Below, piece by piece: positions 1 to 8,423 of a stretch of 64,000 nt of DNA. Each line of letters starts with the position of its first letter. Position 1 is the stretch's first letter. The position numbers were made by a program, and so were the translations under genes. The DNA lies in assembly GCA_050246875.1 (NCBI GenBank), contig JBFWVF010000001.1, forward strand, positions 310,001 to 374,000, read 5' to 3'. The DNA comes from SHWB01 sp050246875 (GTDB lineage Bacteria > Pseudomonadota > Alphaproteobacteria > UBA6615). Under the pieces are notes generated by a model. That model saw only the letters and a program-made list of their open reading frames with translations, was not told where the DNA came from and did no database searches.

Positions 1-151
1 GCATCGAGAACGGCCCGGCGGCGTTGACCAGCGCCATAACCAGCACGAACAGCCACAGCCGGTCGGTGGCGCGCCGCCGCGCGCGGGCGAGCGGATCCTC
101 GTTCATTGCCGGTGCTGACCGGCTGTCGGCGGGCGTATCGCCACGGGGCAT
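1..151 (-). CDS. N-terminal part of an unidentified small membrane protein (cut by window edge)
   Basis: Reading leftward from an ATG at 151, the frame is open to the window edge, giving about 50 residues. It starts with a short hydrophilic Arg-rich stretch, then one hydrophobic segment (LWLFVLVMALVNAAG) that looks like a transmembrane helix. A second in-frame ATG at 106 (MNEDPLARARRRATDRLW) would also serve and leaves the same helix. It lies on the same strand as, and 133 bp downstream of, the polyphosphate kinase gene, so the two could be cotranscribed. I do not recognise the family. The ATG pair and the hydrophobic segment directly following a basic stretch support a real gene. Confidence 0.45.
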   Translation of the reverse strand, partial: MPRGDTPADSRSAPAMNEDPLARARRRATDRLWLFVLVMALVNAAGPFSM

Positions 152-284
152 GATCGATGGCCTTCGCGGCGCGCCGGAAGCGGCGCGCGGACGGCGCCTC
201 TATCGCCCATGTTGCGATGCAGCAAAAGCGCGTCCCCCGGGCATTCAGCCATGCGTTGCGTGCATGACAATCGCACCGCGGGGG

Positions 285-1151
285 TCAGCGCGCCAGCGTG
301 CCGTTCTCCACCGCGAGAGCGTCGTAGGGGAACACCACCGCCGGGTCGGGCAACGCCACGGCTTCCTGGCGGCCGTCGTAAGGCAGCCGCATCAGCAGGT
401 CGCGGATCAGGTTGAGGCGCGCCGCCCGCTTGTCGTTGGCACGGACGACATGCCACGGCGCCGCCGGATGATGGGTGCGCGCCAGCATGGCGTTGCGCGC
501 CTCGCTGTAGGCCTTCCAGTGCTTGAGCGCGACGGCGTCGACCGGGCTGATCTTCCACTGCTTCAGCGGGTCCTTGCGGCGGCTGGCGAGACGCCGGCGC
601 TGCTCGTCGCGGTCGATGTCGAGGTAATACTTGAACAGCCGGATCCCGTCGCGCACCAGCAGCGCTTCGAACGGCCCCACGGCGTCCATGAAGGCGTCGA
701 GTTCGATGGGGGTGCAGAAGCCCATCACCCGTTCGACGCCGGCACGGTTGTACCAGCTCCTGTTGAACAGGACGATTTCGCCGGCCGCCGGCAGATGTTC
801 GACAAAGCGCTGGAAATACCACTCGCGGCGTTCGCGGTCGGACGGCTTGCCTGGCGCCACCACGCGCGTGTCGCGCGGCGACAGGTGCTGGACGATGCGC
901 TTGATGGCGCCGTCCTTGCCGGCGGCGTCGCGCCCTTCCAGCAGTACCAGCACGCGCCAGCCCTCGGCGATGACATGGCGCTGCAGCCGCGCCAGTTCGA
1001 TCTGCAGCGCGCGCAGTTCGGCGCGGTAGCGCTTCTTGTCGTATGGCACCGGCGCGGCGGGCGCATTGCCGCCGTCTCCGCGCTGGTCGCCCCGGCCCTT
1101 CCCCACGCGAGCCCCCGTTGCCGCCCAGTCCGCCGGTTTCCGGCCCTGCAC
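285..1151 (-). CDS. ppk2: Polyphosphate kinase 2 family protein
   Basis: Cytoplasmic PPK2-family phosphotransferase, which uses polyphosphate to phosphorylate nucleotides (usually NDP to NTP or NMP to NDP). With the chosen start it is 288 residues. The P-loop GRDAAGKDGAIKR lies near residues 73-85 and the Walker B-type segment FNRSWYNRAGVE near 129-140, followed by the family's EWYFQRF- and KYYLDI-type motifs. The open frame continues up to 1298, but that would leave only 17 bp to the divergent gene at 1316, and the extra residues are low-complexity, so a GTG at 1151 (or GTG at 1106, which has a G-rich Shine-Dalgarno) is more likely. Substrate class cannot be decided by eye. Confidence 0.88.
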   Translation of the reverse strand: MQGRKPADWAATGARVGKGRGDQRGDGGNAPAAPVPYDKKRYRAELRALQIELARLQRHVIAEGWRVLVLLEGRDAAGKDGAIKRIVQHLSPRDTRVVAPGKPSDRERREWYFQRFVEHLPAAGEIVLFNRSWYNRAGVERVMGFCTPIELDAFMDAVGPFEALLVRDGIRLFKYYLDIDRDEQRRRLASRRKDPLKQWKISPVDAVALKHWKAYSEARNAMLARTHHPAAPWHVVRANDKRAARLNLIRDLLMRLPYDGRQEAVALPDPAVVFPYDALAVENGTLAR

Positions 1152-1315
1152 GACCGTTATAGCAGGCTCCTGCCCCGCGGGATGCCGTCGATCGTCGGGA
1201 ATATGTCCGCCCCCGCGCGGTCGACGGAGTGAGAGCGGAGAACACGGCTGCGGATCGCGCGCACTGCTCCGGCCTCGACGAGCCATTTCCGGCAACAACC
1301 CGTCTGGAGGTCATG

Positions 1316-2236
1316 ATGCCCGTATCCAAGCACGTTGCATTGCTCGCATCCGCCAGCGCCATCGCCATCGCGGTGTCGATCGGCAGCCTGAACGCCGCGC
1401 CCGCGTCCGAACGGTCGGTTGCGCCCGTCCCGGCCGGGACGCCCCCCGTGCTGATGGCGGATGCGAGCGCGTCGGCCAGTTCCAGCGCGAGCGCCAGCGG
1501 CGGCGCCGACGGCGGCAGCGCCTCGGCCGACGGCAGCGCGTCGGCGAGCGCCTCGGGCGACGGCGGCGCGGCGGCCGACGGCAGTGCGTCGGCCAGCGCA
1601 TCCGGCGGTGATGCCAGTGCCTCGGGCGATGCCGGCGCATCCGCCAGCGGCGGCGACGGCGCCAGTGCCTCGGCCGATGGCAGCGCCTCGGCGAGTGCGT
1701 CAGGCGACGACGCCAGTGCCTCGGGCGAGGCCGGCGCGACCGCCAGCGGCGGCGGAAGCGCCTCCGGCGACGCCGGCGCCACGGCGAGCGCCGGCGATGG
1801 AACCGCCAGCGCCTCCGGCGAAGCCAGTGCTGCCGTCAGCGGCGGCGACGGCGAGGGCGATGCCAGCGCCTCGGCGGCGGCCGACGCGAACGCGAGCGTC
1901 TCCGGCGACGAAGGCACGGCGGACGCCACCACGGCGGCCGAGGCAGTCGGCGAAGGCGCGTCGGCCACGGCGAACGCCGATGCCGAGGCGAGCGTGACAG
2001 CGGTGCCGCCGGCCGAGGATCCTTCGGCCGAAGACCCGGCGACCGAAGCCCCGGAGGGCGACGACCCGACCGCCGAGGCGCCGGACGACGACGCTCCGAC
2101 GACCGACGATCCGACCGCCGAGGCGCCGGCTGACACCGCCGACGACGGCGACGACGACGGCGACGATGGCGATGCGGGCGTCAGCGCCGACGCCGGCACC
2201 GACGCCAACGTGGCGGCCACGGCTCCGGCGCAATAG
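1316..2236 (+). CDS. Secreted Ser/Ala/Asp-rich low-complexity protein
   Basis: A 306-residue protein with a clear Sec signal peptide (basic MPVSKH, hydrophobic core, cleavage near LNAAPA). The ATG at 1316 is preferred over 1313 because GGAGG at 1306-1310 then has a 5-nt spacer. After the signal, residues about 50-200 are degenerate repeats of the type DGSASASASG, built from Ala, Ser, Gly and Asp. Residues about 220-306 change to an acidic Pro/Ala/Asp/Glu tail with Asp runs (DDGDDDGDDGDAG). No folded domain is visible. No Cys follows the signal, so it is not a lipoprotein. A secreted or surface-exposed disordered, possibly cation-binding, protein is a guess from composition. It is divergent from ppk2 and convergent with the next gene. 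Confidence 0.72.
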   Translation: MPVSKHVALLASASAIAIAVSIGSLNAAPASERSVAPVPAGTPPVLMADASASASSSASASGGADGGSASADGSASASASGDGGAAADGSASASASGGDASASGDAGASASGGDGASASADGSASASASGDDASASGEAGATASGGGSASGDAGATASAGDGTASASGEASAAVSGGDGEGDASASAAADANASVSGDEGTADATTAAEAVGEGASATANADAEASVTAVPPAEDPSAEDPATEAPEGDDPTAEAPDDDAPTTDDPTAEAPADTADDGDDDGDDGDAGVSADAGTDANVAATAPAQ

Positions 2237-2367
2237 TCGCCAGCCGATGAGCGGGGATCGGCCGCATGTCCGTCGGCGGCCGGTCCCCGCGGGAGGTCGG
2301 AGTCCGTCACCGGGATCGCGGGCGCCGGCGCGACAGCCGGGCAGCAGCCAGCCGGCTCGGACTAAAG

Positions 2368-2401
2368 AAAGCCCGCGTCACCGTCCGGTGACGCGGGCTT
2401 T
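2368..2401. terminator. Bidirectional rho-independent terminator
   Basis: A perfect 15-bp stem (AAAGCCCGCGTCACC / GGTGACGCGGGCTTT) with a 4-nt loop. The T run at its 3' end and the A-rich 5' side suit termination from both strands. It lies between two convergent genes. Confidence 0.9.
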
Positions 2402-2432
2402 TCCTCTGCCGACAGGACGCGTGGCGAGCGGT

Positions 2433-4391
2433 CTACTCCGCCGCCTCGCGGCCGGCCGCCGGCTGGCTCGCCTGGACGCAGCGCGACTGGGCGGACTCGA
2501 TGATCTGCCGCAGCATCTCGGAGTAGCGCATGCGGCCGAGCCCGGCCATCAGGTTAAGCTTGCCGTCCCAGCACCAACCCGGATTCGGGTTCACCTCGAG
2601 CAGCTTCACCGTGCCGTTGGCATCGGCGCGGAAATCGAAGCGCGCGTAGTCGCGGCAGCCGAGGCGCTCGAACAGCCGCACCGAGGCGTCGACCAGCGAG
2701 CGCCGCACGTCCTCGTCGAGACGCGCCTCGCGGTAGGCGATGCGGTCCCAGTACGGCGACTGCGGATCCCACTTCGACTCGTAGGACAGGATGTGCGGCA
2801 GGCCGTCCGGCAGGCCGCGATAGTCGACCTCGAGGATCGGCAGCGGTGTCAGGCCCTGGCCGGGGTTGCCGATCAGACCGACCGTGTACTCGGCGCCCGA
2901 CAGGAACTCCTGGATCAGCACCGGACGACCGGGGAACAGCTCGCGCAACTCCTTCAGGTAGTCGGCCGCCTCGCTGGCGTTGTTGACGACGGCATGCTTG
3001 GTGATGCCCATCGAACTGTCGCCCAGCGCCGGCTTGATCAGCGCCGGATAGACCGACGGCACCGAGGCGCCCATGTCGTCCGGATCGGCGTAGGTCTCGA
3101 GCGGCACCGGCACGTCGACATCGTGCGCGATCGCCCGCACCAGCGACTTGTTGTAGCAAAGCCCCAGCGTCGACGGCCCTGCGCCCGAATAGGGCACGCC
3201 GAGCATTTCCAGATAGGCCGCGACGTGCAGCTCCATCTGGGCGTCGTTGTTGAAGCCCTCGTCGCAGAGGTTGAGGACGAATTCCGGCCGCTGGTTCTTG
3301 AGATGCGTCAGCAGCGCGCCGTGATTGTCGAGATACTCGAAGCGGAAGCCCGGCAACTCGCCCAGCGCGTCCTTGAGCTTCTGCACCGTATCGAGATCGA
3401 GTTCGTTGAACTGGCCGTCGAGCTTCACCTGGTCGGGCAGGCGCGGATCGCCGAGCAGCACCGTGACGTTGCGGAACGGTGCGCGCGCCGCCGGCTGCAC
3501 CGCGGCGAGGCGTGGCGAGGAGGCCGTGACGAAGAAGCGATGCGCCATCATGCCGAGGTCCTGCTCGCGCGACGAGCGCGCGGCGACATCGCCGTGCACG
3601 CGCACGTTCTGGAACCCGGCCTCGGTCAGCAGCTCGGACAGCTTCTCGCGGGTATACAGGCGCTCGGCGTAGAACTGGTCGACGATGACGCCCTTCTCGG
3701 CGTGCACCACCACCTCACGGGTGATCAGGCGCTGGCGGTCGGCCGACAGCTCGCGCTCACGGCAGACGAAATGGTTCTCGTCGATCCACTCCCACGAGCG
3801 CTTCTCGAAGTGGCCGCGCATCCAGTCGCCGTCGGCGATGTCCATGGCGATGGTGCCGTTCGGCGCCAGCGCGCGGCGGACCTGCTGCAGCACCGCGAGG
3901 TCGTCGTTCTCGCTCTCGAAGTAGCCGAACGAGTTGCCCATCAGCGCGACGCAGTGGAAGCCGCCCTGGGCGACGCGGAAGCGGCGGGCGTCGCCCTCGT
4001 GGAAGTCGATGGTCAGACCAAGCTCGCGGGCGCGCCGGCGGGCGAGGCGGATGAGATAGCGCGAGCGGTCGATGCCGGCGACGCTGCGGAAACCGCGCCG
4101 CGCCAGCGCCATCGCGTGACGGCCCTGGCCGCAGCACAGGTCGAGCACACGGTCGTTGGCCTCGAGGCCGGCGGCCTTCACCAGCAGGTCGATCTCGGCC
4201 TCGGTGTTGTCGCCGTTCTCGACCACGTCGCCGTCGGTCTTGAGATAGACGGCGTTGAACAGGGTACGCCACCACTCCGCCGGCAGGTGCCGTTCGAGGT
4301 CGGGGACGGGGCCGAGAGTGCGCGGCGCGGGACGCCCCTTGCGCTCGGTCGTGGTCTGCGGCCCGCGGCCGCGCGGCGCTTCGTTTTCCAT
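2433..4391 (-). CDS. SAM-dependent methyltransferase fused to D-Ala-D-Ala-ligase-like ATP-grasp domain
   Basis: A 652-residue two-domain enzyme. Residues about 35-290 form a class I SAM methyltransferase, with motif I LDLCCGQGRH near 83-92 and an acidic motif II (GIDRS) near 106-110. After a short Pro/Ala linker, residues about 306-630 form an ATP-grasp ligase resembling D-alanine-D-alanine ligase: the N-terminal subdomain has VLNLCDEGFNND, the ATP-binding part has YPALIKPALGDSSMGI, and the metal-binding end has LLEVNPNPGWCWDGK. ATP-grasp ligases join a carboxylate to an amine, so ligation plus methylation of a small amino-acid-like or peptide product is the reasonable inference. Substrates are unknown. 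True ddl is in the cell-wall cluster, so this is not the cell's ordinary Ddl. Confidence 0.82.
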   Translation of the reverse strand: MENEAPRGRGPQTTTERKGRPAPRTLGPVPDLERHLPAEWWRTLFNAVYLKTDGDVVENGDNTEAEIDLLVKAAGLEANDRVLDLCCGQGRHAMALARRGFRSVAGIDRSRYLIRLARRRARELGLTIDFHEGDARRFRVAQGGFHCVALMGNSFGYFESENDDLAVLQQVRRALAPNGTIAMDIADGDWMRGHFEKRSWEWIDENHFVCRERELSADRQRLITREVVVHAEKGVIVDQFYAERLYTREKLSELLTEAGFQNVRVHGDVAARSSREQDLGMMAHRFFVTASSPRLAAVQPAARAPFRNVTVLLGDPRLPDQVKLDGQFNELDLDTVQKLKDALGELPGFRFEYLDNHGALLTHLKNQRPEFVLNLCDEGFNNDAQMELHVAAYLEMLGVPYSGAGPSTLGLCYNKSLVRAIAHDVDVPVPLETYADPDDMGASVPSVYPALIKPALGDSSMGITKHAVVNNASEAADYLKELRELFPGRPVLIQEFLSGAEYTVGLIGNPGQGLTPLPILEVDYRGLPDGLPHILSYESKWDPQSPYWDRIAYREARLDEDVRRSLVDASVRLFERLGCRDYARFDFRADANGTVKLLEVNPNPGWCWDGKLNLMAGLGRMRYSEMLRQIIESAQSRCVQASQPAAGREAAE

Positions 4392-4569
4392 CTCTACTCC
4401 CGGTCGTGCGGCGCATCGCGGCGCGGCAGCGACATAGTCCGAGTGCCCTGATCCGAAGACGCGGCGGTGGTCCTGTCCCCATGCCCGGGGCGTGACGCGC
4501 CACGCCCTCCCTGGCGGGCCGGCGGCTCGGTTCGCGAGCCCGTCGGGTGACCGTTGCGGAGCGTTCCGC

Positions 4570-4597
4570 TACATATGGCACTGACCGCGCGATGCAA
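4570..4597 (-). promoter_or_regulatory. Candidate promoter of the methyltransferase/ATP-grasp gene
   Basis: On the minus strand, TTGCAT (plus 4592-4597) and TATGTA (plus 4570-4575) are separated by 16 nt, in the gap 4392-4641 upstream of the gene starting at 4391. The expected 5' leader is about 170 nt. I see nothing else in this gap. Confidence 0.4.
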
Positions 4598-4641
4598 GCA
4601 GAAATTGCCGGCAATCACGAATAAATCGGGGACGAGTGCGC

Positions 4642-7600
4642 CTATTGCGCGGCAAGCGGCTTTTCCTGCCGCTCGGCGGGCGGCCCCCAGCCGCCGCCGG
4701 ACGGCGTCTCCAGCACGAAAACGTCGCCCGGACCGATGTCGCGGCGATCGATACCGCTCATCGAGTCCACCGATCCGTCCGCGCGCTCGATCCAGTTGCG
4801 CCCTTTCTCGCCCGGCTGGCCGCCGGCCATGCCGTAGGGCGCGTGGAGGCGATGGTTGGACAGGATCACCACCTCCATCGCCTCGCGGAAGCGCAGCCGC
4901 CGCCGCGTGCCGTCGCCGCCGTTCCAGCGCCCGCGCCCGCCCGAGCCGCGGCGGATCTCGAAGGACTCGAGGATCACCGGGAAGCGCAGTTCCAGCACCT
5001 CGGGGTCGGTGAGGCGGGAATTGGTCATGTGGGTGTGGACGGCCGAGGTGCCGTCGAAGCCCGGCCCGGCGCCCGAACCGCCGCACACCGTCTCGTAATA
5101 CTGGTAGCGGGCGTTGCCGAAGGTGACGTTGTTCATCGTGCCCTGCGCCGCCGCCATCGCGCCGAGCGCGCCGAACAGCGCGTCGGTGACGGCCTGCGAG
5201 GTCTCGACATTGCCGGCGACGACCGCCGCCGGGTAGCGCGGCGCCAGCATCGAGCCCTCGGGCACGACGATGCGGATGGGCCGCAGGCAGCCCTCGTTCA
5301 TCGGGATGTCGTCGTCGACGAGGCAGCGGAAGACGTAGAGCACCGCCGCCCGGCAGACCGCGGTGGGCGCGTTGAAGTTGTTCGGCCGCTGCGGGCTGGT
5401 GCCGGTGAAGTCGACCGTGGCGGTGCGCGTGGCGCGATCGATGGCGATCGCCACGCGGATGCAGCCGCCCTCGTCCAGCTGCATCTCGAACGTGCCGTCC
5501 TTCAGCACCTCGATGACGCGGCGCACCTGCTCGGCGGCGTTGTCCTGCACGTGGCGCATGTAGGCCTGCACGACGTCGAGGCCGAACTCGCCGACCATGC
5601 GCCGCAGTTCCTGCACGCCCTTCTCGTTGGCCGCGACCTGGGCACGCAGGTCCGCCAGATTCTGCGCCGGGTTGCGCGACGGGTAGCGGCCGGAGCGTAG
5701 CAGCGCGAGGAACTCCTCCTCGCGGAACCGCCCCGCCTCGACCAGCTTGAAGTTGTCGATCAGCACGCCCTCTTCCTCGACGACGCGGCTGTCGGACGGC
5801 ATCGAGCCGGCGGTGGTGCCGCCGATGTCGGCGTGATGGCCGCGCGAGCCGGTGAAGAACAGCAGCTCGCGCCCGCTCTCGTCGAAGGCCGGCGTGATGA
5901 CGGTGACATCGGGGAGATGCGTGCCGCCGTTGTAGGGCGCGTTGAGCACGAACACGTCGCCGGGACGGATGTTGCCCGCGTTGTCGCGCAGCACCGCATG
6001 CACGCTCTCGCTCATCGAGCCGAGATGCACCGGCATGTGCGGCGCATTGGCGATGAGACCGCCGCCGGCGTCGAAGATGGCGCAGGAAAAGTCGAGCCGC
6101 TCCTTGATGTTGACCGAGTAGGAAGTGTTCTGCAGCGCCACCCCCATCTGCTCGGCGATCGACATGTAGAGATTGTTGAAGACCTCGAGCATCACCGGGT
6201 CGCTGTCGGTGCCCACCGCATGGCGCCGCGGCAGCGCCACGACGCGCTCCAGCACGAGGTGGCCGACCGGCGCCAGCGTGGCCCGCCAGCCGGGCTCGAC
6301 GACCGTGGTGGCGCCGGCCTCGCGGATCACCGCCGGGCCGGCGATGGCGGCGCCGGCCGGAAGATCCGCGCGGTCATGCACCGGCGTGGCGCGGAAGGCG
6401 CCGTCCATCCACGCCTCGACGGTGTCGATGGGCGCCGTCGATCCGGACGGCGGCGCGGCCAACGTCGCCTCGCCCTGGGCGCCCTCGCCGCGACCGACCG
6501 CCTCGACCGCGCAGGTGGCGACGACGAGGCCGCGGCCAGACATGACGAAGCCCCAGCGCTGGCGGTGCATCTCGTCGAAGGCCGCGGTCATCGCTTCCCG
6601 CGTGCCCCAGTCGACCTCCAGCGCGGTGTCGGTGCCGGCGTATTTGAGATGCAGGCGGCGGGCGAGCGCGATGCGCGCGGCATCGAAGCCCTGCCCCACC
6701 AGCTCGTCCGTCGCCTCGGCGACGAGGCGGTCGAGCGTCCGCGTGATGTCGTCCATCGCCTCCGCGGCGAGCGGGCGTTCGACCGACTGCTCGCGCAGCG
6801 CGCGCACGTCGGCGAGGCCCATGCCGTAGGCCGACAGCACGCCGGCCAGCGGGTGGATGAACACCCGGGTCATGCCCAGCGCGTCGGCGACGAGGCAGGC
6901 GTGCTGGCCGCCGGCGCCGCCGAAGCAGGCGAGCGTGTAGCGTGTGACGTCGTAGCCGCGCTGCACGGAGATCTTCTTGATGGCGTTGGCCATGTTCTCG
7001 ACGGCGATGCGCAGGAAGCCGTCGGCGACCTCGTGCGCCGGCCGGTCGTCGCCGGTGGCGGCGCGGATGGCGGCGCGCATCTCCTCGAAGCGGCGGCGCA
7101 CCACGTCGACGTCCAGCGGCCGGTCCTGGCCCGGGCCGAACATCGCGGGGAAGTGCGCCGGCTGCAGCTTGCCGAGCATGACGTTGCAGTCGGTCACCGT
7201 CAGCGGCCCGCCGCGCCCGTAGGCGGCGGGGCCGGGATTGGCGCCGGCGCTGTCGGGGCCGACACGATAGCGGCCGCCGTCGAAATGGCAGATCGAGCCG
7301 CCGCCCGCCGCGACGGTGTGGATCAGCATCATCGGCGCGCGCATCCGCACGCCCGCCACCTGGGTCTCGAAGTCGCGCTCGTAGGTGCCGGCGAAATGCG
7401 CGACGTCCGTCGAGGTGCCGCCCATGTCGAAGCCGATGATGCGTTCGAAGCCGGCGCGCCGCGACGTTTCGGCGGCGCCGACGATGCCGCCGGCCGGGCC
7501 CGAGAGGATCGCGTCCTTGCCCTGGAACAGGCGGGCATCGGTGAGGCCGCCGTTCGATTGCATGAACTGCAGGTTCACGTCGCCGAGTTCGCCGGCGACC

Positions 7601-8277
7601 TGGTCGACGTAGCGCCGCAGGATCGGCGACAGGTAGGCGTCGACCACCGTGGTGTCGCCGCGTCCGACCAGCTTGATGAGGGGACTCGCGACATGCGACA
7701 GCGAGACCTGCGTGAAGCCGATCTCGCGCGCGATGGCGGCGCAGGCCAGTTCGTGGCGCGGGTATCGGTAGGCGTGCATGAAGACGATGGCGACCGAGCG
7801 GATGCCCGTCGCGTAGGCCGCCGCCAGTGCGGCGCGCGCCGCCGCGGCGTCGAACGGCAGCAGCACCTCGCCGGCGACGTCGACGCGCTCGTCGATCTCG
7901 ACGACGCTTTCGTAGAGCAGTTCCGGCAGCACGATGTGGCGGTCGAACAGGCGCGGCCGGGCTTGGTAGCCGATGCGCAGCGCATCGCGGAAGCCGCGGG
8001 TGATGGCCAGCAGCGTGCGCTCGCCCTTGCGCTCGAGCAGCGCGTTGGTGGCGACGGTGGTGCCCATCTTGACCGCGGCGATGCGCGTCGACGGGATCGG
8101 CGCGTCCGGCGCGAGGCCGAGCAGGTCGCGGATGCCCTGCACCGCCGCGTCGCGATAGTGGCCGGGATTCTCCGACAGCAGCTTGTGCGCGACCAGCGTG
8201 CCGTCCGGCCGGCGCCCGACGACGTCGGTGAAGGTGCCGCCCCGATCGATCCAGAACTGCCACAGCCCGTCGGCCAT
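4642..8277 (-). CDS. oplaH: 5-oxoprolinase (ATP-hydrolysing), HyuA-HyuB fusion
   Basis: A cytoplasmic enzyme that uses ATP to open 5-oxoproline (pyroglutamate) to glutamate. At 1211 residues it has the length of full 5-oxoprolinases, with both hydantoinase-type halves in one chain. The N-terminal half (about 1-680) begins with the nucleotide-binding signature DRGGTFTDVV and contains GFDMGGTSTDV and a Gly-rich GGAGGQHACLVADALG segment. The C-terminal HyuB half (from about 690) has NNLYMSIAEQMG and GSRGHHADIGGTTAGSMP. A hydantoinase/N-methylhydantoinase with another lactam substrate is possible, but the fusion favours 5-oxoprolinase. It is divergent from the gene at 8424. Confidence 0.9.
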   Translation of the reverse strand: MADGLWQFWIDRGGTFTDVVGRRPDGTLVAHKLLSENPGHYRDAAVQGIRDLLGLAPDAPIPSTRIAAVKMGTTVATNALLERKGERTLLAITRGFRDALRIGYQARPRLFDRHIVLPELLYESVVEIDERVDVAGEVLLPFDAAAARAALAAAYATGIRSVAIVFMHAYRYPRHELACAAIAREIGFTQVSLSHVASPLIKLVGRGDTTVVDAYLSPILRRYVDQVAGELGDVNLQFMQSNGGLTDARLFQGKDAILSGPAGGIVGAAETSRRAGFERIIGFDMGGTSTDVAHFAGTYERDFETQVAGVRMRAPMMLIHTVAAGGGSICHFDGGRYRVGPDSAGANPGPAAYGRGGPLTVTDCNVMLGKLQPAHFPAMFGPGQDRPLDVDVVRRRFEEMRAAIRAATGDDRPAHEVADGFLRIAVENMANAIKKISVQRGYDVTRYTLACFGGAGGQHACLVADALGMTRVFIHPLAGVLSAYGMGLADVRALREQSVERPLAAEAMDDITRTLDRLVAEATDELVGQGFDAARIALARRLHLKYAGTDTALEVDWGTREAMTAAFDEMHRQRWGFVMSGRGLVVATCAVEAVGRGEGAQGEATLAAPPSGSTAPIDTVEAWMDGAFRATPVHDRADLPAGAAIAGPAVIREAGATTVVEPGWRATLAPVGHLVLERVVALPRRHAVGTDSDPVMLEVFNNLYMSIAEQMGVALQNTSYSVNIKERLDFSCAIFDAGGGLIANAPHMPVHLGSMSESVHAVLRDNAGNIRPGDVFVLNAPYNGGTHLPDVTVITPAFDESGRELLFFTGSRGHHADIGGTTAGSMPSDSRVVEEEGVLIDNFKLVEAGRFREEEFLALLRSGRYPSRNPAQNLADLRAQVAANEKGVQELRRMVGEFGLDVVQAYMRHVQDNAAEQVRRVIEVLKDGTFEMQLDEGGCIRVAIAIDRATRTATVDFTGTSPQRPNNFNAPTAVCRAAVLYVFRCLVDDDIPMNEGCLRPIRIVVPEGSMLAPRYPAAVVAGNVETSQAVTDALFGALGAMAAAQGTMNNVTFGNARYQYYETVCGGSGAGPGFDGTSAVHTHMTNSRLTDPEVLELRFPVILESFEIRRGSGGRGRWNGGDGTRRRLRFREAMEVVILSNHRLHAPYGMAGGQPGEKGRNWIERADGSVDSMSGIDRRDIGPGDVFVLETPSGGGWGPPAERQEKPLAAQ

Positions 8278-8423
8278 CGTCGCGGTCCCCGCTGCTTTCT
8301 CCGGGCGTAGCCGATCCGCGCCGGGCCGGCAACCCGGCCGGCGGAACGACGCCTTGCCTTGATCGCGCCACCGTTGTCGCGCATCGTCTCCCGGAGGGTG
8401 GCCGCAGCTTCGGGGGAACGGCC

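Noticed and set aside
103..2310. A minus-strand frame across the Ser/Ala repeat gene and ppk2
   Set aside because: The repeat DNA keeps several frames open. Only the plus-strand reading has a Shine-Dalgarno and a signal peptide, and ppk2 is in another frame.
5833..8310. An 825-codon plus-strand frame opposite the 5-oxoprolinase gene
   Set aside because: Mirror of a conserved enzyme; the translation is His/Arg/Val-rich without any motif.
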